A stretch of DNA of 64,000 nucleotides from Chelydra serpentina (GCA_037349315.1 JBAIAC010000030.1:10499501-10563500), one strand, 5' to 3'. Shown: positions 35,801-47,508, counted from the stretch's first letter. A program made the numbers and translations. The notes: generated from the sequence alone by a model not told the origin.

Positions 35801-36240
35801 AGCTCAAGTGGTGCATATCTGTCCACAAGTCAATTAGTTCACCATTTTAATCAGTTATACTATAGCCCTATTTGACATTGTGACTATTAAAATTATCAAT
35901 GATCACTTGCATTTTGTCATGTTCAAGGTTCTGTGGGCTAGTGAACTTGAATTGTTTGCATGGTGGTTTGTAGATAGATGTGATGGAAATGTCACCAATG
36001 TCTACAGTCAAGACTTCAATGTAATTCTTATCAGTCATAAATGTTGTGTTGATGACAAGATCGGGTTTGATGAAAATGGTGCTGCTGTATTATTTGTGTG
36101 ATCTTTCAATGGCCAAGTTCATCTTGAGTATCTTTGCTAATCTCTCTGTTTCTCCTGGAGACATAGCGATAGCAGTTGTAGTCAGCACACATTTTGGCTA
36201 TAAGATCTTGTTTGGCACCCGAGAGTCCTTCAACATTTTA
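32880..36240 (-). mobile_element. Decayed non-LTR retrotransposon with YADD reverse transcriptase
   Basis: Read right to left, broken frames give an endonuclease-like start (near 36100-35880, DNFNSHNV-type), a linker with FNFKEVERKGFTNYLDAVV (35441-35725), the catalytic box MYADDLCITAQ (33868) and the downstream thumb region STRNTILRKPANSKWG, SFALCYLTVEYTCAVW and YITGCLQPT (33343-33672). The order EN, RT, C-terminal is that of Jockey/CR1-like LINEs. The wording resembles a jockey-like group rather than the CR1 copies elsewhere in the window. A foreign block sits at about 34190-34715. No intact ORF remains. Confidence 0.7.
34190..34715. mobile_element. Insertion inside the non-LTR element, class unknown
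   Basis: The reverse-transcriptase homology stops near 34190 and resumes near 34715. The block has a purine-rich repeated section (ggaatcagagccgaggatca and similar, 34310-34400) and then GC-rich DNA. It may begin tgttagg and end tgaca, LTR-like, but no target duplication is evident. Confidence 0.4.
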
Positions 36241-37083
36241 TGATATTATTGTTAGTGCCAGCCCTGATGAGGACCCTTCTGAATTACACTGATCACTCGG
36301 TATACATTCAGATACAGTTGTTCAGTTATGCTGGTGACTCTGTTGGTCTGCAGCCATAGACATATTCTTTGGCTATATTGTAGTGGTAGGTGTTCTGCAG
36401 GATTTTTGTTATGAAAGAACTTTACACCCCTTGAAGCGGGAGGAGGTGGGGGACGGAACGATCCCAGATCTTGCCCCGTGGTGGCACATTTTGGTTCTGC
36501 AGGCACCCCACCCTCAGTTCCATCAGGGTTCCTGGAATAATTTGTTCAAAGACAAGAATACTTAAAGTACAAGTATGTGGGGTCTTATGTATTATGTGTT
36601 TTCAAAATACAGATTCTTTGGCCTCTGATTCAAGAGTAAAACAAATCTTGTTTACCTTTAGGTCAGGAGACTAACAGCCTTCCTTCTTGAGTCCTGTCCT
36701 GTGGTTAGGGCCAGCTTCCTCCAGCCCTCCACTAGCCAATTTAGAGTTAAACAAAGGAAAAGTTTAATATATTCTTAATGCCAATGAGTCATGATAAACT
36801 AGCTCTAAACAGCCACACAATGAACTACAGCAGGTGCGCACTCTATAATAAAACAAGATTCCATTCAATTTTCCTGTTTTCACATGCTTAGAAAATTTTG
36901 TGCTGAAATTCTGCCTGAAGGTGCATATTTTTAGAAAATGTTGAGGAAAAATTGTTTAATCAATTATGGATTTTCAGAAGAATGAAAAATACAAAACTTT
37001 TCTCCATTGGAAAGAAGGGTCATTTTGAGGGGTGGAAATACTTAAGAAACAACAGAACTTTGAAATGTCAAGCTGCATGTGTA
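36241..37083. other. Intron, no firm feature
   Basis: 36241-36540 may be the remaining 5' part of the - strand LINE. The rest is AT-rich intron. Confidence 0.35.
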
Positions 37084-37347
37084 ATTAGGCCTAAGTAAAC
37101 AACTTATACCTTTTAAAATATGAGCAAAATTTGATGATTCACAGTAAAAGCTTGTTAGCTAGCACGTAAAAATAGATGCAGTGCTCATGCATACTAAGGA
37201 AGTTAACTGCACAGATTAGGCCTAAGTAAACAACTTATACCTTTTTAAATATGAGCAAAATTTGATGATTCACAGTAAAAGCTTGTTAGCTAGCACGTAA
37301 AAATAGATGCAGTGCACATGCATACTAAGGAAGTTAACTGCACAGAT
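37084..37347 (+). repeat. 131-bp tandem duplication
   Basis: The unit starting attaggcctaagtaaac is at 37084 and again at 37215. The two copies differ at only about two or three positions (aaaat/taaat, gctcatg/gcacatg). Two copies only. Confidence 0.95.
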
Positions 37348-38094
37348 ATTTGGTTATAAGAATTAACTGTCACAGCTGCTGAAGTAGGGGGCAATTGTAA
37401 ACTCAAGAGGTTTCATAGCTTCACAGCCAAGAGTGGTGTTGGTTGTTGCACAGTAAATTGCTAAATTCCTACTCTGCAACTGCAAACCTGTTAACTCGTA
37501 AGTGGGAATCCATGTAATTTATCTATTCTATTTATGAATACCAGTCACCATACCATCTAGATGCTGAACCCAAATAACAAAAGCAGGAGGAGTTTTTAAA
37601 TGGATTTTAACTGGACTTTGCTCTACAGCTACACTGCTTAAATTCATTCCCTCTTTTCCTCCTTTTCTTTTCTTTCTCCTATTTCCTTTATTTTTCTTCA
37701 GTACCTGTTATTAGGGCTAGAGTGATACAAAATGAGTATGTTTTCAGGATCCAGCATAAAACATTCTGATCAGGGGCTCATTGTTATCTCTTTCAGTAGA
37801 GTACTCCACAGCCTGGTGTCCAGTAGCTAAGATTCTTGTGCTTCTGATTCTACAAAAATTTAACCCTAATACTTTTGGTTTCTGTAACCCTTGACAACTT
37901 TGTTTTCTTGGTATGTCACATATGGAGAGGCAATTGCTTAAACATCCAGCTTGAGGTTCTTGAAAATTAGAACCAGGATTTTGAAGTGAACAGGAACCAG
38001 TGGAGTGAGCTGGATATTTCTGCCTGCATGACCTCCATCTCTGTACTGTGTCCTAGGTATTTATAGATGTATCCTTACACCACCTTTAGAAGTA

Positions 38095-38220
38095 GAGAAA
38101 TATTATTCTCATTTTCCAGATGGACAAACCGAGACACAGAAATTTTGACTTGTTCAAGGTCACTCAGGAAGTCTGTAGCAGACTGAGGAGCTGAATTCAT
38201 TCTTAACCAATAGATCATCC
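38095..38220 (-). mobile_element. MIR-type core SINE fragment
   Basis: On + it reads attattctcattttccagat, aaaccgagacacagaa, gttcaaggtcactcaggaag, the reverse complement of the MIR core. Ancient and diverged. Confidence 0.7.
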
Positions 38221-38239
38221 TTTCCCATTAAACTTGATA

Positions 38240-39080
38240 ACTTACTTTTTGTGACTGGTCCAGCTCCAGTGAGGAGCTGCTGTGTCTTGCACAAGTGTAG
38301 TTTTTGATTGGGCCTAAATAGAGGGAGCTAAAGTTTTCCAGTATTGACGTGATGAATGTGTGGATCTCAGTTGACAAGTCCTCATTGGAAAGGAATGTAG
38401 GTCTACCAATAATTCAGAGGTGGTGTAAGCATTTCTTGCACTGTTGACGCCATTTTATGAAGGAGAAGAGAAGATTCCGGTACACGCTATCTTGACAGAT
38501 GCTTTCTCCATGGGTTGCTGCGAGGGTCTTGGTAAGCTCCCTTACTCTTCAGACCCGTACCACTTCCATCTTCCTGATTTGATAGTTGTTCTTTCAGAAC
38601 CTTCTCCTGGAGCCACTGTGTCATCTCTGTGATGGCACTGGCCATATTGACTGAAGAGATGTATGATTAGGTGCTGTTAGAATGTTGGTGGCAGGGTAAG
38701 CCATATAATCACACAACTTCTTCCAGGGGTCTTGTGTACTGAAAAGGAGGGAGAATAGGCTTGATCTTGTTGATAGTCCACATAGGAAGGCTCTGGTGAA
38801 AGAGGAACAATTTCCCATCAGCACTCTTTGGGATCTATATGAAATGAATTATCTTAATCTTTTTTTTTTTTTGGATAACTTCTACTCTGCTGAGTCTTGT
38901 ACACAGGTCAGCAACACCCAGGGATTGATTGTACTGAAGACTGTAAACTGGCTGAGCAGTATGAGCATTGAGGTTTCACTTCTGTCTTCAGCCATAAGGA
39001 GGTCCTCTGTCAGTTCTGCTAAAGGGCTCTCTTTCTCTGTGTGCTGAGTTTTGATTGTGAGGGACCGACTCTATGCTAGT
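38240..39080 (-). pseudogene. Possible processed pseudogene, source unknown
   Basis: On the - strand a stop-free stretch at about 39045-38888 reads protein-like (SPLAELTEDLLMAEDRSETS, LSQFTVFSTINPWVLL). It is followed after a short poly-A-like tract (38861-38873 on +, T run) by more protein-like text in shifting frames (LFHQSLPMWT, PLEEVV, SVNMASAITEMTQWLQEKV). The pattern suggests a decayed intron-less coding copy on -. I do not recognise the parent. It could be part of an unrecognised mobile element or a chance open frame. Confidence 0.3.
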
Positions 39081-39619
39081 AGAGTGCATTAGGTGCTTTT
39101 GTTGCATGGTCATAACCACTTTTTAAATAAGTTTTCCTAAGAAAAGGGAGGTTAGAGATTGGGTGGTAGTTTGCAAGTTTGTTAGTGCCTAATGTCGGTT
39201 TCTTAAGAATGCACTTTGGGGGTCAAATGTTAATGATTTTGGTCATTGGTGCATTCGGTGGTTCTCATTTTTACCAGGCATGATGAGCAAGGGTTGGAGT
39301 CACTTAAAGTGGTCCTGATGTACCTCAGAGCGTTCAGTGCCCCAGCTTCAGTGATAGGGACAAATCATTTCAAGAAAACTAGGATGGCCCTGGACTTGTT
39401 TTTAAAATTTGTCCTTTCTCCCCTGTAGCAACCTGTATTCAGCTGTTTGCTTGTTGATTGGCTTTTTTCCCCAACACAGTAGTCCAAGAGCTCTTCACAA
39501 TGGGTGGTACTGGTGTCTGGGATTTAGTTAAATCTTGGTTAATCAACTGATTAGCTATAATGAAGTCTTCATGAGTGACTGGTAGAATTTATGGCAGAGG
39601 AGAAGGAAGCTTTTTCAAA

Positions 39620-40405
39620 CTATGAATGGGGACTGGATTCAGTCAGTGTCAGTGAGACAAAAGACTGTCCCTCAAGTTACTATTGTGACTGCTGCTGGAA
39701 TACCGTGTCAGTTCTGCTGTCTCCAATTCAAGAAGAATGTTGAAAAATTGGAGCTTGTTCAGAGAAGAGCTGTGAGAATGATTGAAGGACCAGAAAACCT
39801 GCCACATAGTGATAAATTTAAGGAGGTCAATCTGTTTCGCTTGTCAAAGAGAAGGTTAACGCCTGACTTGATTATAGTGTAAGCACCTACATGGGGTATA
39901 AATATATAATAATGGGTTCTTCGGTCTAGCAGAGAAAGCTATAACACGATCCAATGGCTGGAAGTTGAAGCTAAATAAATTCAGACTGGAAACAAGATGC
40001 AGATTTTTATCACTGAGGGTAGTTAACCATTGGAACAGTTACCAAGGGTTCTGGTGGATTCTCCATCAGTGACCATTTTAAAATCAAGATTGGACATTTT
40101 GTAAAATATATGCTCTAGGAATTATTTTGGGGAAATTCTATAACTTCTCAGTTCCTTCTTAACACCCGTGATGGTCACTGAAACTGCCGTCTCTCAGTGG
40201 TCATCTTCCTCTTCTATCTGTACATAGTTAGTTGTAGTCTGTTTTACTCAGTTTTGGCTAATTTTAGTGAAGTCCTGTAACTTCATGTTTTAGCGCAGTT
40301 TTTGTCCATTCTCCTGTACCTGTTTTAAACAGGAGGTCAGACTAGATGGTTAATTGCTAGACATTGGGACCTTATGTCCTTGGAATCTATATATTTAACA
40401 TTTCT
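39620..40405 (+). mobile_element. CR1 3' end interrupted by a DIRS fragment
   Basis: C-terminal CR1 ORF2 (KKNVEKLELVQRRAVRMIEG, frame broken later) is followed by 3' UTR words (cgatccaatggctggaagtt, attaaccattggaac-like at 40020, ggtggattctccatcagtga, caggaggtcagactagatgg, ccttggaatctatat). At 40143-40318 the CR1 text is replaced by a DIRS 5' segment and then resumes. Confidence 0.85.
40143..40318 (+). mobile_element. DIRS 5' segment embedded in a CR1 tail
   Basis: cagttccttcttaacacccg through gtccattctcc is almost the same as 42009-42191 of the DIRS element. CR1 sequence flanks it on both sides. It holds no ORF. Confidence 0.85.
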
Positions 40406-40469
40406 GATCATTTGTGAATTTTTGTTACAATACTGTTTTAAATTGGTTTTGTGTTAATTTATCTTAATA

Positions 40470-40725
40470 CAGGGGTTCTCAAACTTCATTAACACTGCGA
40501 CCCCCTTCTAACAACAAAAATTACTACATGGCCCCAGGAGGGGGAACTGAAGCCTGAGCCCAAGTTCTTCAGCCCTAGGCAGTGGGCTGGGGCTTGGGCT
40601 TAAGCATGGCCCTGAGCTTCGGCTTCAGCCCTGGGCCCCAGAAAGTCTAAGGCAGTTCTGGCGACCCCATTAAAATGGGGTCACAACCCACGTTGGGGTC
40701 ACAACCCACAGTTTGAGACCCACTG
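40470..40725. mobile_element. 256-bp hAT-type MITE
   Basis: Perfect 8-bp target duplications TCTTAATA lie at 40462-40469 and 40726-40733. The ends are caggggttctcaaact and agtttgagacccactg. It is the same family as 19078-19431, about 100 bp shorter by internal deletion. It lies 175 bp upstream of an ATRNL1 exon. Confidence 0.94.
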
Positions 40726-40900
40726 TCTTAATATAGATCCTGGTCAGCAATTAAGATTAAAATATTCAGAACGGCAATCTGCATTTTTTGTAGTCTGAAC
40801 TTTTTTATGATTTCATTTTTTTCTCTTCATTATTTGTACTCTCAATAATTTTGTTCTCAGAAGCAAATTAGGTAATGCCTTTTTCTATTTTGTATTCCAG

Positions 40901-41038
40901 CTTGCCAGTGTAATGGGCACAGCACCTGCATCAATGGCAATATTTGTGACCAGTGTAAAAATCTAACTACAGGAAAACAGTGTGAAACATGCATGCCAGG
41001 TTACTATGGGGATCCAACAAATGGAGGTCAATGTACAG
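40901..41038 (+). CDS. ATRNL1: ATRNL1 internal exon: first laminin-EGF repeat
   Basis: The exon follows acceptor tgtattccag and ends at donor gtaagt (41039), phase 1 on both sides. About 45 codons encode the first laminin-type EGF-like repeat of the attractin family: ACQCNGHSTC, then ICDQCKNLTTGKQCETC, then GYYGDPTNGGQC. The cysteine spacing is that of a laminin EGF module. N-linked glycosylation sequon N-L-T is present. No disabling change is seen. This is the last ATRNL1 exon recognised here. The next expected exon (continuing the laminin-EGF region) was not found in the 22.9 kb that follow. Confidence 0.95.
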
Positions 41039-41132
41039 GTAAGTATCCTACCAGAATCAAAAGACACCTTCAGTGTTGTGAAAGTATCAATGACTACAAA
41101 ATTGATATAGTATTATAGATGTGCTGGACAGC

Positions 41133-41257
41133 TAGGGTGACCAGATGTCCCGATTTTATAGGGACAGTCCCGATTTTGGGGTCTTTTTCTTATATAGGCG
41201 TCTATTACCCCCCACCTCCTGTCCCGATTTTTCACACTTGCTGTCTGTGTCACCCTT
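41133..41257. mobile_element. 125-bp hAT-type MITE
   Basis: Perfect target duplications TGGACAGC lie at 41125-41132 and 41258-41265. The ends are tagggtgaccagatgtcc and, on the right, gtgtcaccctt. The interior repeats gtcccgatttt. It is 95 bp after an ATRNL1 donor. Confidence 0.92.
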
Positions 41258-41265
41258 TGGACAGC

Positions 41266-41873
41266 TAACATTGTGATTCAAAGTCCAGCTTTTGCTTTCT
41301 CGGAGAATCTTCACATTAAAAACATTGTGTAACAATTGTGATTTTATGTATAAACACAGAGTAAGATTGTGGTTTTAATACACAGCTTACATTGAACAGG
41401 GGAGAAGAGCTATTCATTGGTAGCAATACATAAAAGTATTGTGCTTGAGAATGGTAATATGCTTTGGGAGATGAGACAGCTTTTCAGGGATTCTGCTGCC
41501 GTTGTCATGCGGGACTCTTGCTGTCCCCATGTACCTTGGGTTCAATAATCAGAATACTGCTGGGTACCTACAGAGAGCTACAGCAGGGAGTTTGAGAGGT
41601 GCTCTCCTCCTTTGCCTCTGCGCTTGTACAGGGCTAGGTATAATCTAACTTTGATCATTTTCTTTTTACTCAAAGGAGGTTTTGTATATTTGAAAGATAT
41701 TTATCATACAAGATGTTCATTCTAATGACTAAAACAAATAGGTGTTACTTTTATAAAGGCAAGATTTGGTCTGAAAAGTTATTGTGTAAAATGGCAACTG
41801 TTTACTCAACAGATCTGCCTCCTGTTTGTGTTCTGTGACAAAGTCAGACTAGACAGCTACCAGGGAGTGGTTT
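41266..41873. other. ATRNL1 intron, no gene seen
   Basis: No repeat or exon recognised. Confidence 0.5.
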
Positions 41874-42200
41874 AAGTGATTGCACAGATGCATTCCACTC
41901 TAGGTGTGTGCGCGCCCCAAGCACAGTCACTGGAAATGTTTCCCCCAGTGGTGCCTGTTGGGGCAGCACAAATGCCCTCTGCTGCCGCGCGCCAATATAA
42001 AGCACCCAGCTGACCCCGCACAACGCAGTTCCTTCTTAACACCCGTGACGGTCACTGAAACTGCTGCCTCAGTGGTCATCTTCCTCTTGTATCTGTACAT
42101 AGTTAATTATAGTCCGTTTTACTCAGTTTTGGCTAATTTTAGTGAAGTTCTGTAACTTCATGTTTTAGCGCAGTTTTTGTCCATTCTCCAGTGCTGAGGC

Positions 42201-43870
42201 ATGCCTGAGTCACTAGGCTTTAAGCCCTGCACCTCCTGCAACAAGGCTGTTTCCCTCAGCAACCCACACTTAAGCTCCCTGAAGTGTCTAGGAGAAGCTC
42301 ACATTGGGGACCATTGCCAGATCTGCAGGACTGAGCTTTGCACAAAGAAGTACCGGGAGGTCAGGCTGAAGTTTTTGTTCATGGAGGCGACACTGAGACC
42401 TCCATCTGAGCCAGGCCATCACCGAGTGCTTCAATGTCAGTAAGGAGTGCTCCTTCAACCATACCGTGGCACCGGTAACCATCCCCAGGGCCTAGGAAAA
42501 GGCATAGGAAACAGCGAGCCAACAGGGAGCGAGCCTCTGCACCAAAGATGGCCAGGCATGAGGATTAGAGTACAGTGCAATCTAAACAAAAGCATTCCTC
42601 TGCCTCAGTACCACAGAATTTGACACCATTGATTCTGGTACTCAAGTCCAGTACCAGAAGAGCCATCTACATTTGTGGCACAGCGCAGCACCGATAATAG
42701 CTAGGTACTGACCACACCAGAGGTGTTTGCCGCTGTCGGTACCAGAATCACCAGCTGTCCAAGAGTCAGTATTATCAGTGCCAGCGGACAGGAGGGAACT
42801 GCTGGATCCTGTCATTGTGCTGTACCGTGGCCTTCGGTACCATCAAAAGGGAAACCTGCTATACTTGCCTCAGTATGGGCATCTCCACCACGGCACAGGT
42901 CATCAACACTGGTGTGGACAGCGCTGCCCTGGTCACCAAAGAGACTCTCGTCCTCTTCAGAATCGGAGATCGAATCCTATTCTTCCCTTCTGAGGAGATG
43001 TTCTCGCTACTTCTCCAGGCATTTGTATCCTTCCATAGACCCGGACACAGGAGTACCATTGAGTGCATAGCTAGGAGGTCACTGGTGACCTATGCTGGTC
43101 CAGTGTCCCTTTTGGAACCTGTGATTTCCCCGCCCCCCAGTTTCCAGGGCTTATTCCAGGCCGTTTTATTCGGTGGCCTCTGAAAGAAGGGTGGCATTGT
43201 CCCATTGAGCCTGGTACCAAACTGCAACAGCCAGCTCAATGGGATCCTGCTGAGGCAGAAAGATGCTCTTCCTACTACAGCTGTTGCTGGCCTCCTCCCT
43301 GGATGAGGCAGTCTCAGGAGAGTGAGGGTTGCCTCCCCTGGATGACTATAAGGCTCACCAAGAGTTGTTGAAGAGGGTGGCCTTAAATCTGGGCATATAG
43401 GTGGAGTCGTAGTGAAAGAATCCTCTAACTTTTTAGCCACTGCGAACCCTTCAGAAGTAGCCCTGCCTCTCAATGAGGCCATTATGGACCTTGTTAAGAC
43501 CCTTTTGGCAGACCCCCCACATCACTTCACCCCATGTCAAAAAGGGCAGAATGAAAATACTTTGTTCCTGCCCAGGGTTGAGTCCCTGTTCACTCATACC
43601 CCTTCCCAGGGTCCCTGGTGGTATCTGTTGCCAATGAGAGAAAGGCAGGGTCATCAGGGTGCAAACCCAAAATCAAGACTCAAAGAAATTAGACTTGTTC
43701 GGGGGGAAAGTTTATTTTACTGGAGGGTTACAACTCAGAATAGTAAACCAGTAGGCTCTGCTAGGCAGGTATGATTTTAACATGTGGGACTCCATGCAGT
43801 ACTTCAAGGACTTGCTCCCACAAGAGGCTAGGCAAGTGTTCTCCTCACTGGTGGATGAGGGGAAATAAGT
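42201..43870 (+). pseudogene. DIRS gag-like ORF, broken
   Basis: The start region MPESLGFKPCTSC is followed by a zinc-knuckle-like cluster LKCLGEAHIGDHCQIC and the helix-rich VRLKFLFMEATLR, all in the 42201-42443 frame. Later text is rich in ggtacc words and shifts frame repeatedly (42723-43183, 43412-43774). The knuckle is thought to bind nucleic acid in the particle. No continuous ORF remains. Confidence 0.7.
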
Positions 43871-44399
43871 GGCAAGGCCTCATTACAAGCTGCTTTGGAT
43901 GCGGCTGACTCGGCAGCCAGGTCCATGGCTTCAGCAGTGGCTATGCACAGGAGTTCATGACTACAGTGTTCGAGGCTCCCACAGGAGGTCCAGCAAACCC
44001 TTCAGGACCTATTTTTCAATGTATCTGCAGGGAAAGAGAAGCAGGAGTTTTAGGTATAGGCAACTACCCCTTCTATCTCAAAGTCAATGCCTGCCCCACT
44101 GAGACATCCAGGTGCTTCTAAGCAGGTGCCTTGATGGGACACTCGAGGATGCTGTACCAGTTCCCTTGATGCTAGACCCTATTTATTTATTTGCAAGCCA
44201 CTTTTCACATTTCCTCAACGCATGGTCCAGTATTACCACGGACAAATGGGTGTTGAGCACCATGGAAGTGGGATACACCCTTCAGTTTATTTCTACGCTT
44301 CCTTCCCACCCTCGCTTGCCATCCCTCTTCAGGGACCTTTATCATGAAGAATTTCTGGGCTAGGAGGGAGGTTCAATCTCTTCTTTGCATGGGAGCAAT

Positions 44400-45560
44400 G
44401 GAACAGGTCTGCAGAATTTAAGAGGGAAGGAGTTCTATTCCCATTATTTCCTAATCCCAAAAGACAAGAGGTCTGAGACTGATTTTAGACCTGAGTCAAC
44501 TATCTCAAGAAAATAAAGTTCTTCATGGTCACACTGGCATCCATTATTCCCTCCCTGGATCCCGGGTATAGGTATGTCACCCTTGACTTAAGAGAAGCCT
44601 ATTTTCATATATAGATATACCAAGGACACAAGGTTCCTCAGATTCGTAGTGAACCACTCACAGTACCAATTCAAGGTCCTCCCATTTGGCCTGTCTAGCT
44701 CTGTGGGAATTCACAAAATGTATGGCAGTAGTGGCAGCTTTCCTGAGGAGATTAGTGGTGCAGGTTTACTCTTATCAGACAACTGGCTCGTCAGGGCCAG
44801 TCCAGGGATCAGGTAGTGTCCAATGTTTGACTCATCCAGTCGAAATTCAAGGCCTAGGCCTTCTGATAAATGCAGAAAAGTCTATCCTCGGTCCGGTGCA
44901 GAGTATAGAGTTCATTGGAATGGTGTTCGACCCTACTCAGGCCAGGGCTTCCCAGCGTCACCACCTCCCAGAGTGACATTTCCAATCAATCAGATCCCCG
45001 ATATCACGCCTCAAAGGTCATCCAATCACAACAGCCCAAAATTGTATGAGGCTTTTAGGTCACATGGCCTTGTGCACATACGTGGTACAACACGCAAGGC
45101 TGCATCTCAGACCCTTCCAGACATGGCTGGCCTCAGTGTACTCTCCAGACTGCCACCATTTGGACACTGTACTCATGGTACCTCCACAGGTTCTTGTCTC
45201 CCTCTATTGCTAGTTGGATCCACTCAGTTTGTGCTGGCATTCCTTTTACATGCCTTCAACTGTTAATGACCCTGGTCTCAGATGCGTCAGCTCTAGGGTG
45301 GAGAGTTCACCTGTGGCCCCTCAGAACTCAGGGCCTTTGGTCTCTGGCAGAACTTCGACTGCACATCAGCGTCCGGGAACTCGGAGCTGTTTGCCTGGCC
45401 TATGATCCCTTTCTGCCCCACATTACAAGCAGAAACTCATTTGTTCTCATGGATAACATTTCAGCGATGTTTTATGTCAACAAGTGAGGAGAAGCTTGCT
45501 CTTCCCTCCTTTGTCAAGAAGCAATGCAGTTATAGGAGTTTTGCATAGCCCACTCAGTCA
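44400..45560 (+). pseudogene. DIRS reverse transcriptase and RNase H, broken
   Basis: RT fragments: LALWEFTKCMAVVAAFLRRL (44686 frame) and GLGLLINAEKSILGPVQSIE (to 44976). A one-base frame change falls where the catalytic aspartate box would be (about 44770-44790), so that box is not readable. RNase H follows in another frame: LVSDASALGWRVHLW (45194 frame), ISVRELGAVCLAY, FVLMDNISAMFYVN. The D in SDAS and the E in VREL fit RNase H active-site positions by family comparison. Confidence 0.75.
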
Positions 45561-45631
45561 ACCTTGAGGCCTCTTACCCTCTGGGAACGCAAAACGAGCT
45601 GGCAAATCACCTCAGTAGGTCTTTCTCCATT

Positions 45632-45808
45632 GGGGGGAGGAATAGCTCAGTGGTTTGAGCATTGGCCTGCTAAACCCAGGGTTGTGAGTTCAATCCTTGA
45701 GGGGGCCATTCAGGGATCTTGGGGCAAAAATTGGGGATTGGTCCTGCTTTGAGCAGGGGGTTGGACTAGATAACCTCTTAAGGTCCCTTCCAACCCTGAT
45801 ATTCTATG
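45632..45808 (+). mobile_element. tRNA-derived SINE with CR1-like tail, inside DIRS
   Basis: The tRNA-like head has an A box at 45643-45660 (tagctcagtggtttgagc) and a B box near 45680-45696 (ggttgtgagttcaatcc). The tail ends ggtcccttccaaccctgat then attctatga, like CR1 3' ends, which explains mobilisation by CR1. DIRS coding text stops at ctttctccat and resumes at cacgaatggtcc, so the SINE inserted after the DIRS copy. Confidence 0.93.
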
Positions 45809-46269
45809 ACCACGAATGGTCCCTTCACCCGGATGTGGAAAGAGACATTTTCCATCAGTGTGGGGGGGAAACTCCCCAAATTGACCTATTTACAAACCAG
45901 TACGACGGAAAGCGTCAATTAATTCTGCTCTCTTCGAGGCCTCAATCCATGTTCTATCATGGATACTTTTCTGCTACCTTGGATGAGACATCTTTACTAT
46001 GCTTTCCCCCCCCCCTTCCCGCTCGTGCAGAGTACTGCTAAATATCAAGCAGGACTGGGATTGGGTTATTCTGATAGCCCCAGCATGGGCCCTCCAACAT
46101 TGGTTCTTCACCCTACTAGATCTCCCTGTTGCAACTCCAATCCTGCTTCTGTTGCACCCAGACCTGATATCCCAGGAGCACGGTCGGCTGCTCCACCTGA
46201 ACCTGAGCTCCCTTCATCTAACGGCCTGGAAACTCCATGGCTAAATCCTGTAGAGCAGGCTTGCTCAGA

Positions 46270-47401
46270 CCAAGTTAGTCAGGTTCTACTAAATAGTAGA
46301 AAGCCCTCTACCTTATCTCTCGAAGTCCAAGCAGTTCTCTGTTTGGGCATCCTAATGCGATCTTGCCCACGCATTCACCCATACAAGACAGATTTGAATA
46401 TCTGTTGCACCTGAAAGAACAAGGCTTAGCAATTTCTTGTATCAAGGTTCACCTTGCAGCAATAACAGCTTTTCACCATCAGGTGCATAACAAGTCTGTT
46501 TTTTCAAATGACATGTCTGTCCGATTCCTCAAAAGCCTAGAAAGGTTATACCCTCAAGTAAGAGAGCCGTTTCTCCCTGAGACCTGAACCTAGTCTTATC
46601 AAAGCTTATGGGACCACTGTTTGAGCCTTTGGCAACTTGCGCCTTATTATGCCTCTCCTGGAAAGTGGTTTTCTTAGTGGCCATTGGTTCATCCAGAAGG
46701 GAAGCGGAACTCTGTGCCACTTACATAAGAGCCTCTTTACACAATCTTCTTTAAAGATAAGGTATATGTACGCCCTCACCCCAGTTTCCTCCTGAAAGTG
46801 GTTTTGCAGTTTCATAGTAATTAGGCAATTTATCTACCGGGCTTTTACCTGGAACTGCATGCAAATAGGAATGAACAATGTCTTCACTGATTGGATGTTA
46901 AATGAGCCCCCCAAAACTCCCAACTCCTGATGAGACATAGGAGGAGTTAACCTGGACTGTGGATTCTACTAGAGGGGAAGATCTCTGAGGGAAGCAGAAT
47001 CCGCCAATAAGCGCAGGACCCATTGAGGTAGAGGAGGAACTTTGTCACACTACATAGAAAGAACTAAACCATTCCATAGGTTTACCCAACTGTTTGTAAC
47101 TGTAGCTGACACGATGAAGGGTCTCCCAATCTCTTCACAGACCGTTTTATCTTGGATTACTTCATATGTTCGCACTTGTTATGATCAGGCAGGTATTTCA
47201 CCTGCAGCTTACCTGACTGCTCATTCCACAAGGTCGCAAACATCCTCAGCAGCATTCCTAGCACAAATCCCTATTCAGGACATTTGTAAAGCAGCTACCT
47301 GGTCATCGGTGCACACGTTCTCGTCCCATTATGCCATCACTCAGAATTCCAGAGATTATGCCAAATTTGATTCAGCTGTTCTGCAGTCCATGTGTCCATG
47401 A
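46270..47401 (+). pseudogene. DIRS tyrosine recombinase, broken
   Basis: N-terminal SAM-like part: FEYLLHLKEQGLAIS and VHLAAITAFHHQVHNKS (46363-46587). The catalytic part at 47042-47401 holds TAHSTRSQTSSAAF, the H-x-x-R box of tyrosine recombinases, and HTFSSHYAI, where the nucleophilic tyrosine is expected. Between them are a stop (after EPFLPET) and an unalignable 200-bp stretch (46820-47040). In DIRS this enzyme integrates the circular DNA. This copy cannot make a whole protein. Confidence 0.82.
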
Positions 47402-47466
47402 ACTCTTATTCCTCCACCTATTCAACTGCTTAGGACTCACCTAGAATGAAATGCACATGTGCAATC

Positions 47467-47508
47467 ACTCGAAGAAAAAAACGGTTACTAATCTTCTTTT
47501 CTTCGAGT
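47467..47508. repeat. 12-nt inverted repeat at DIRS 3' side
   Basis: actcgaagaaaa (47467-47478) and its exact inverse ttttcttcgagt (47497-47508), next to the internal complementary region. Confidence 0.85.

Noticed and set aside
42815..43482. Independent genes in overlapping ORFs on both strands
   Set aside because: They lie within the DIRS gag region and are frame shadows of one decayed ORF.
45643..45696. A real tRNA gene
   Set aside because: A and B boxes are present, but the 3' half does not fold as a tRNA and the unit continues into a CR1-like tail; it is a SINE head.
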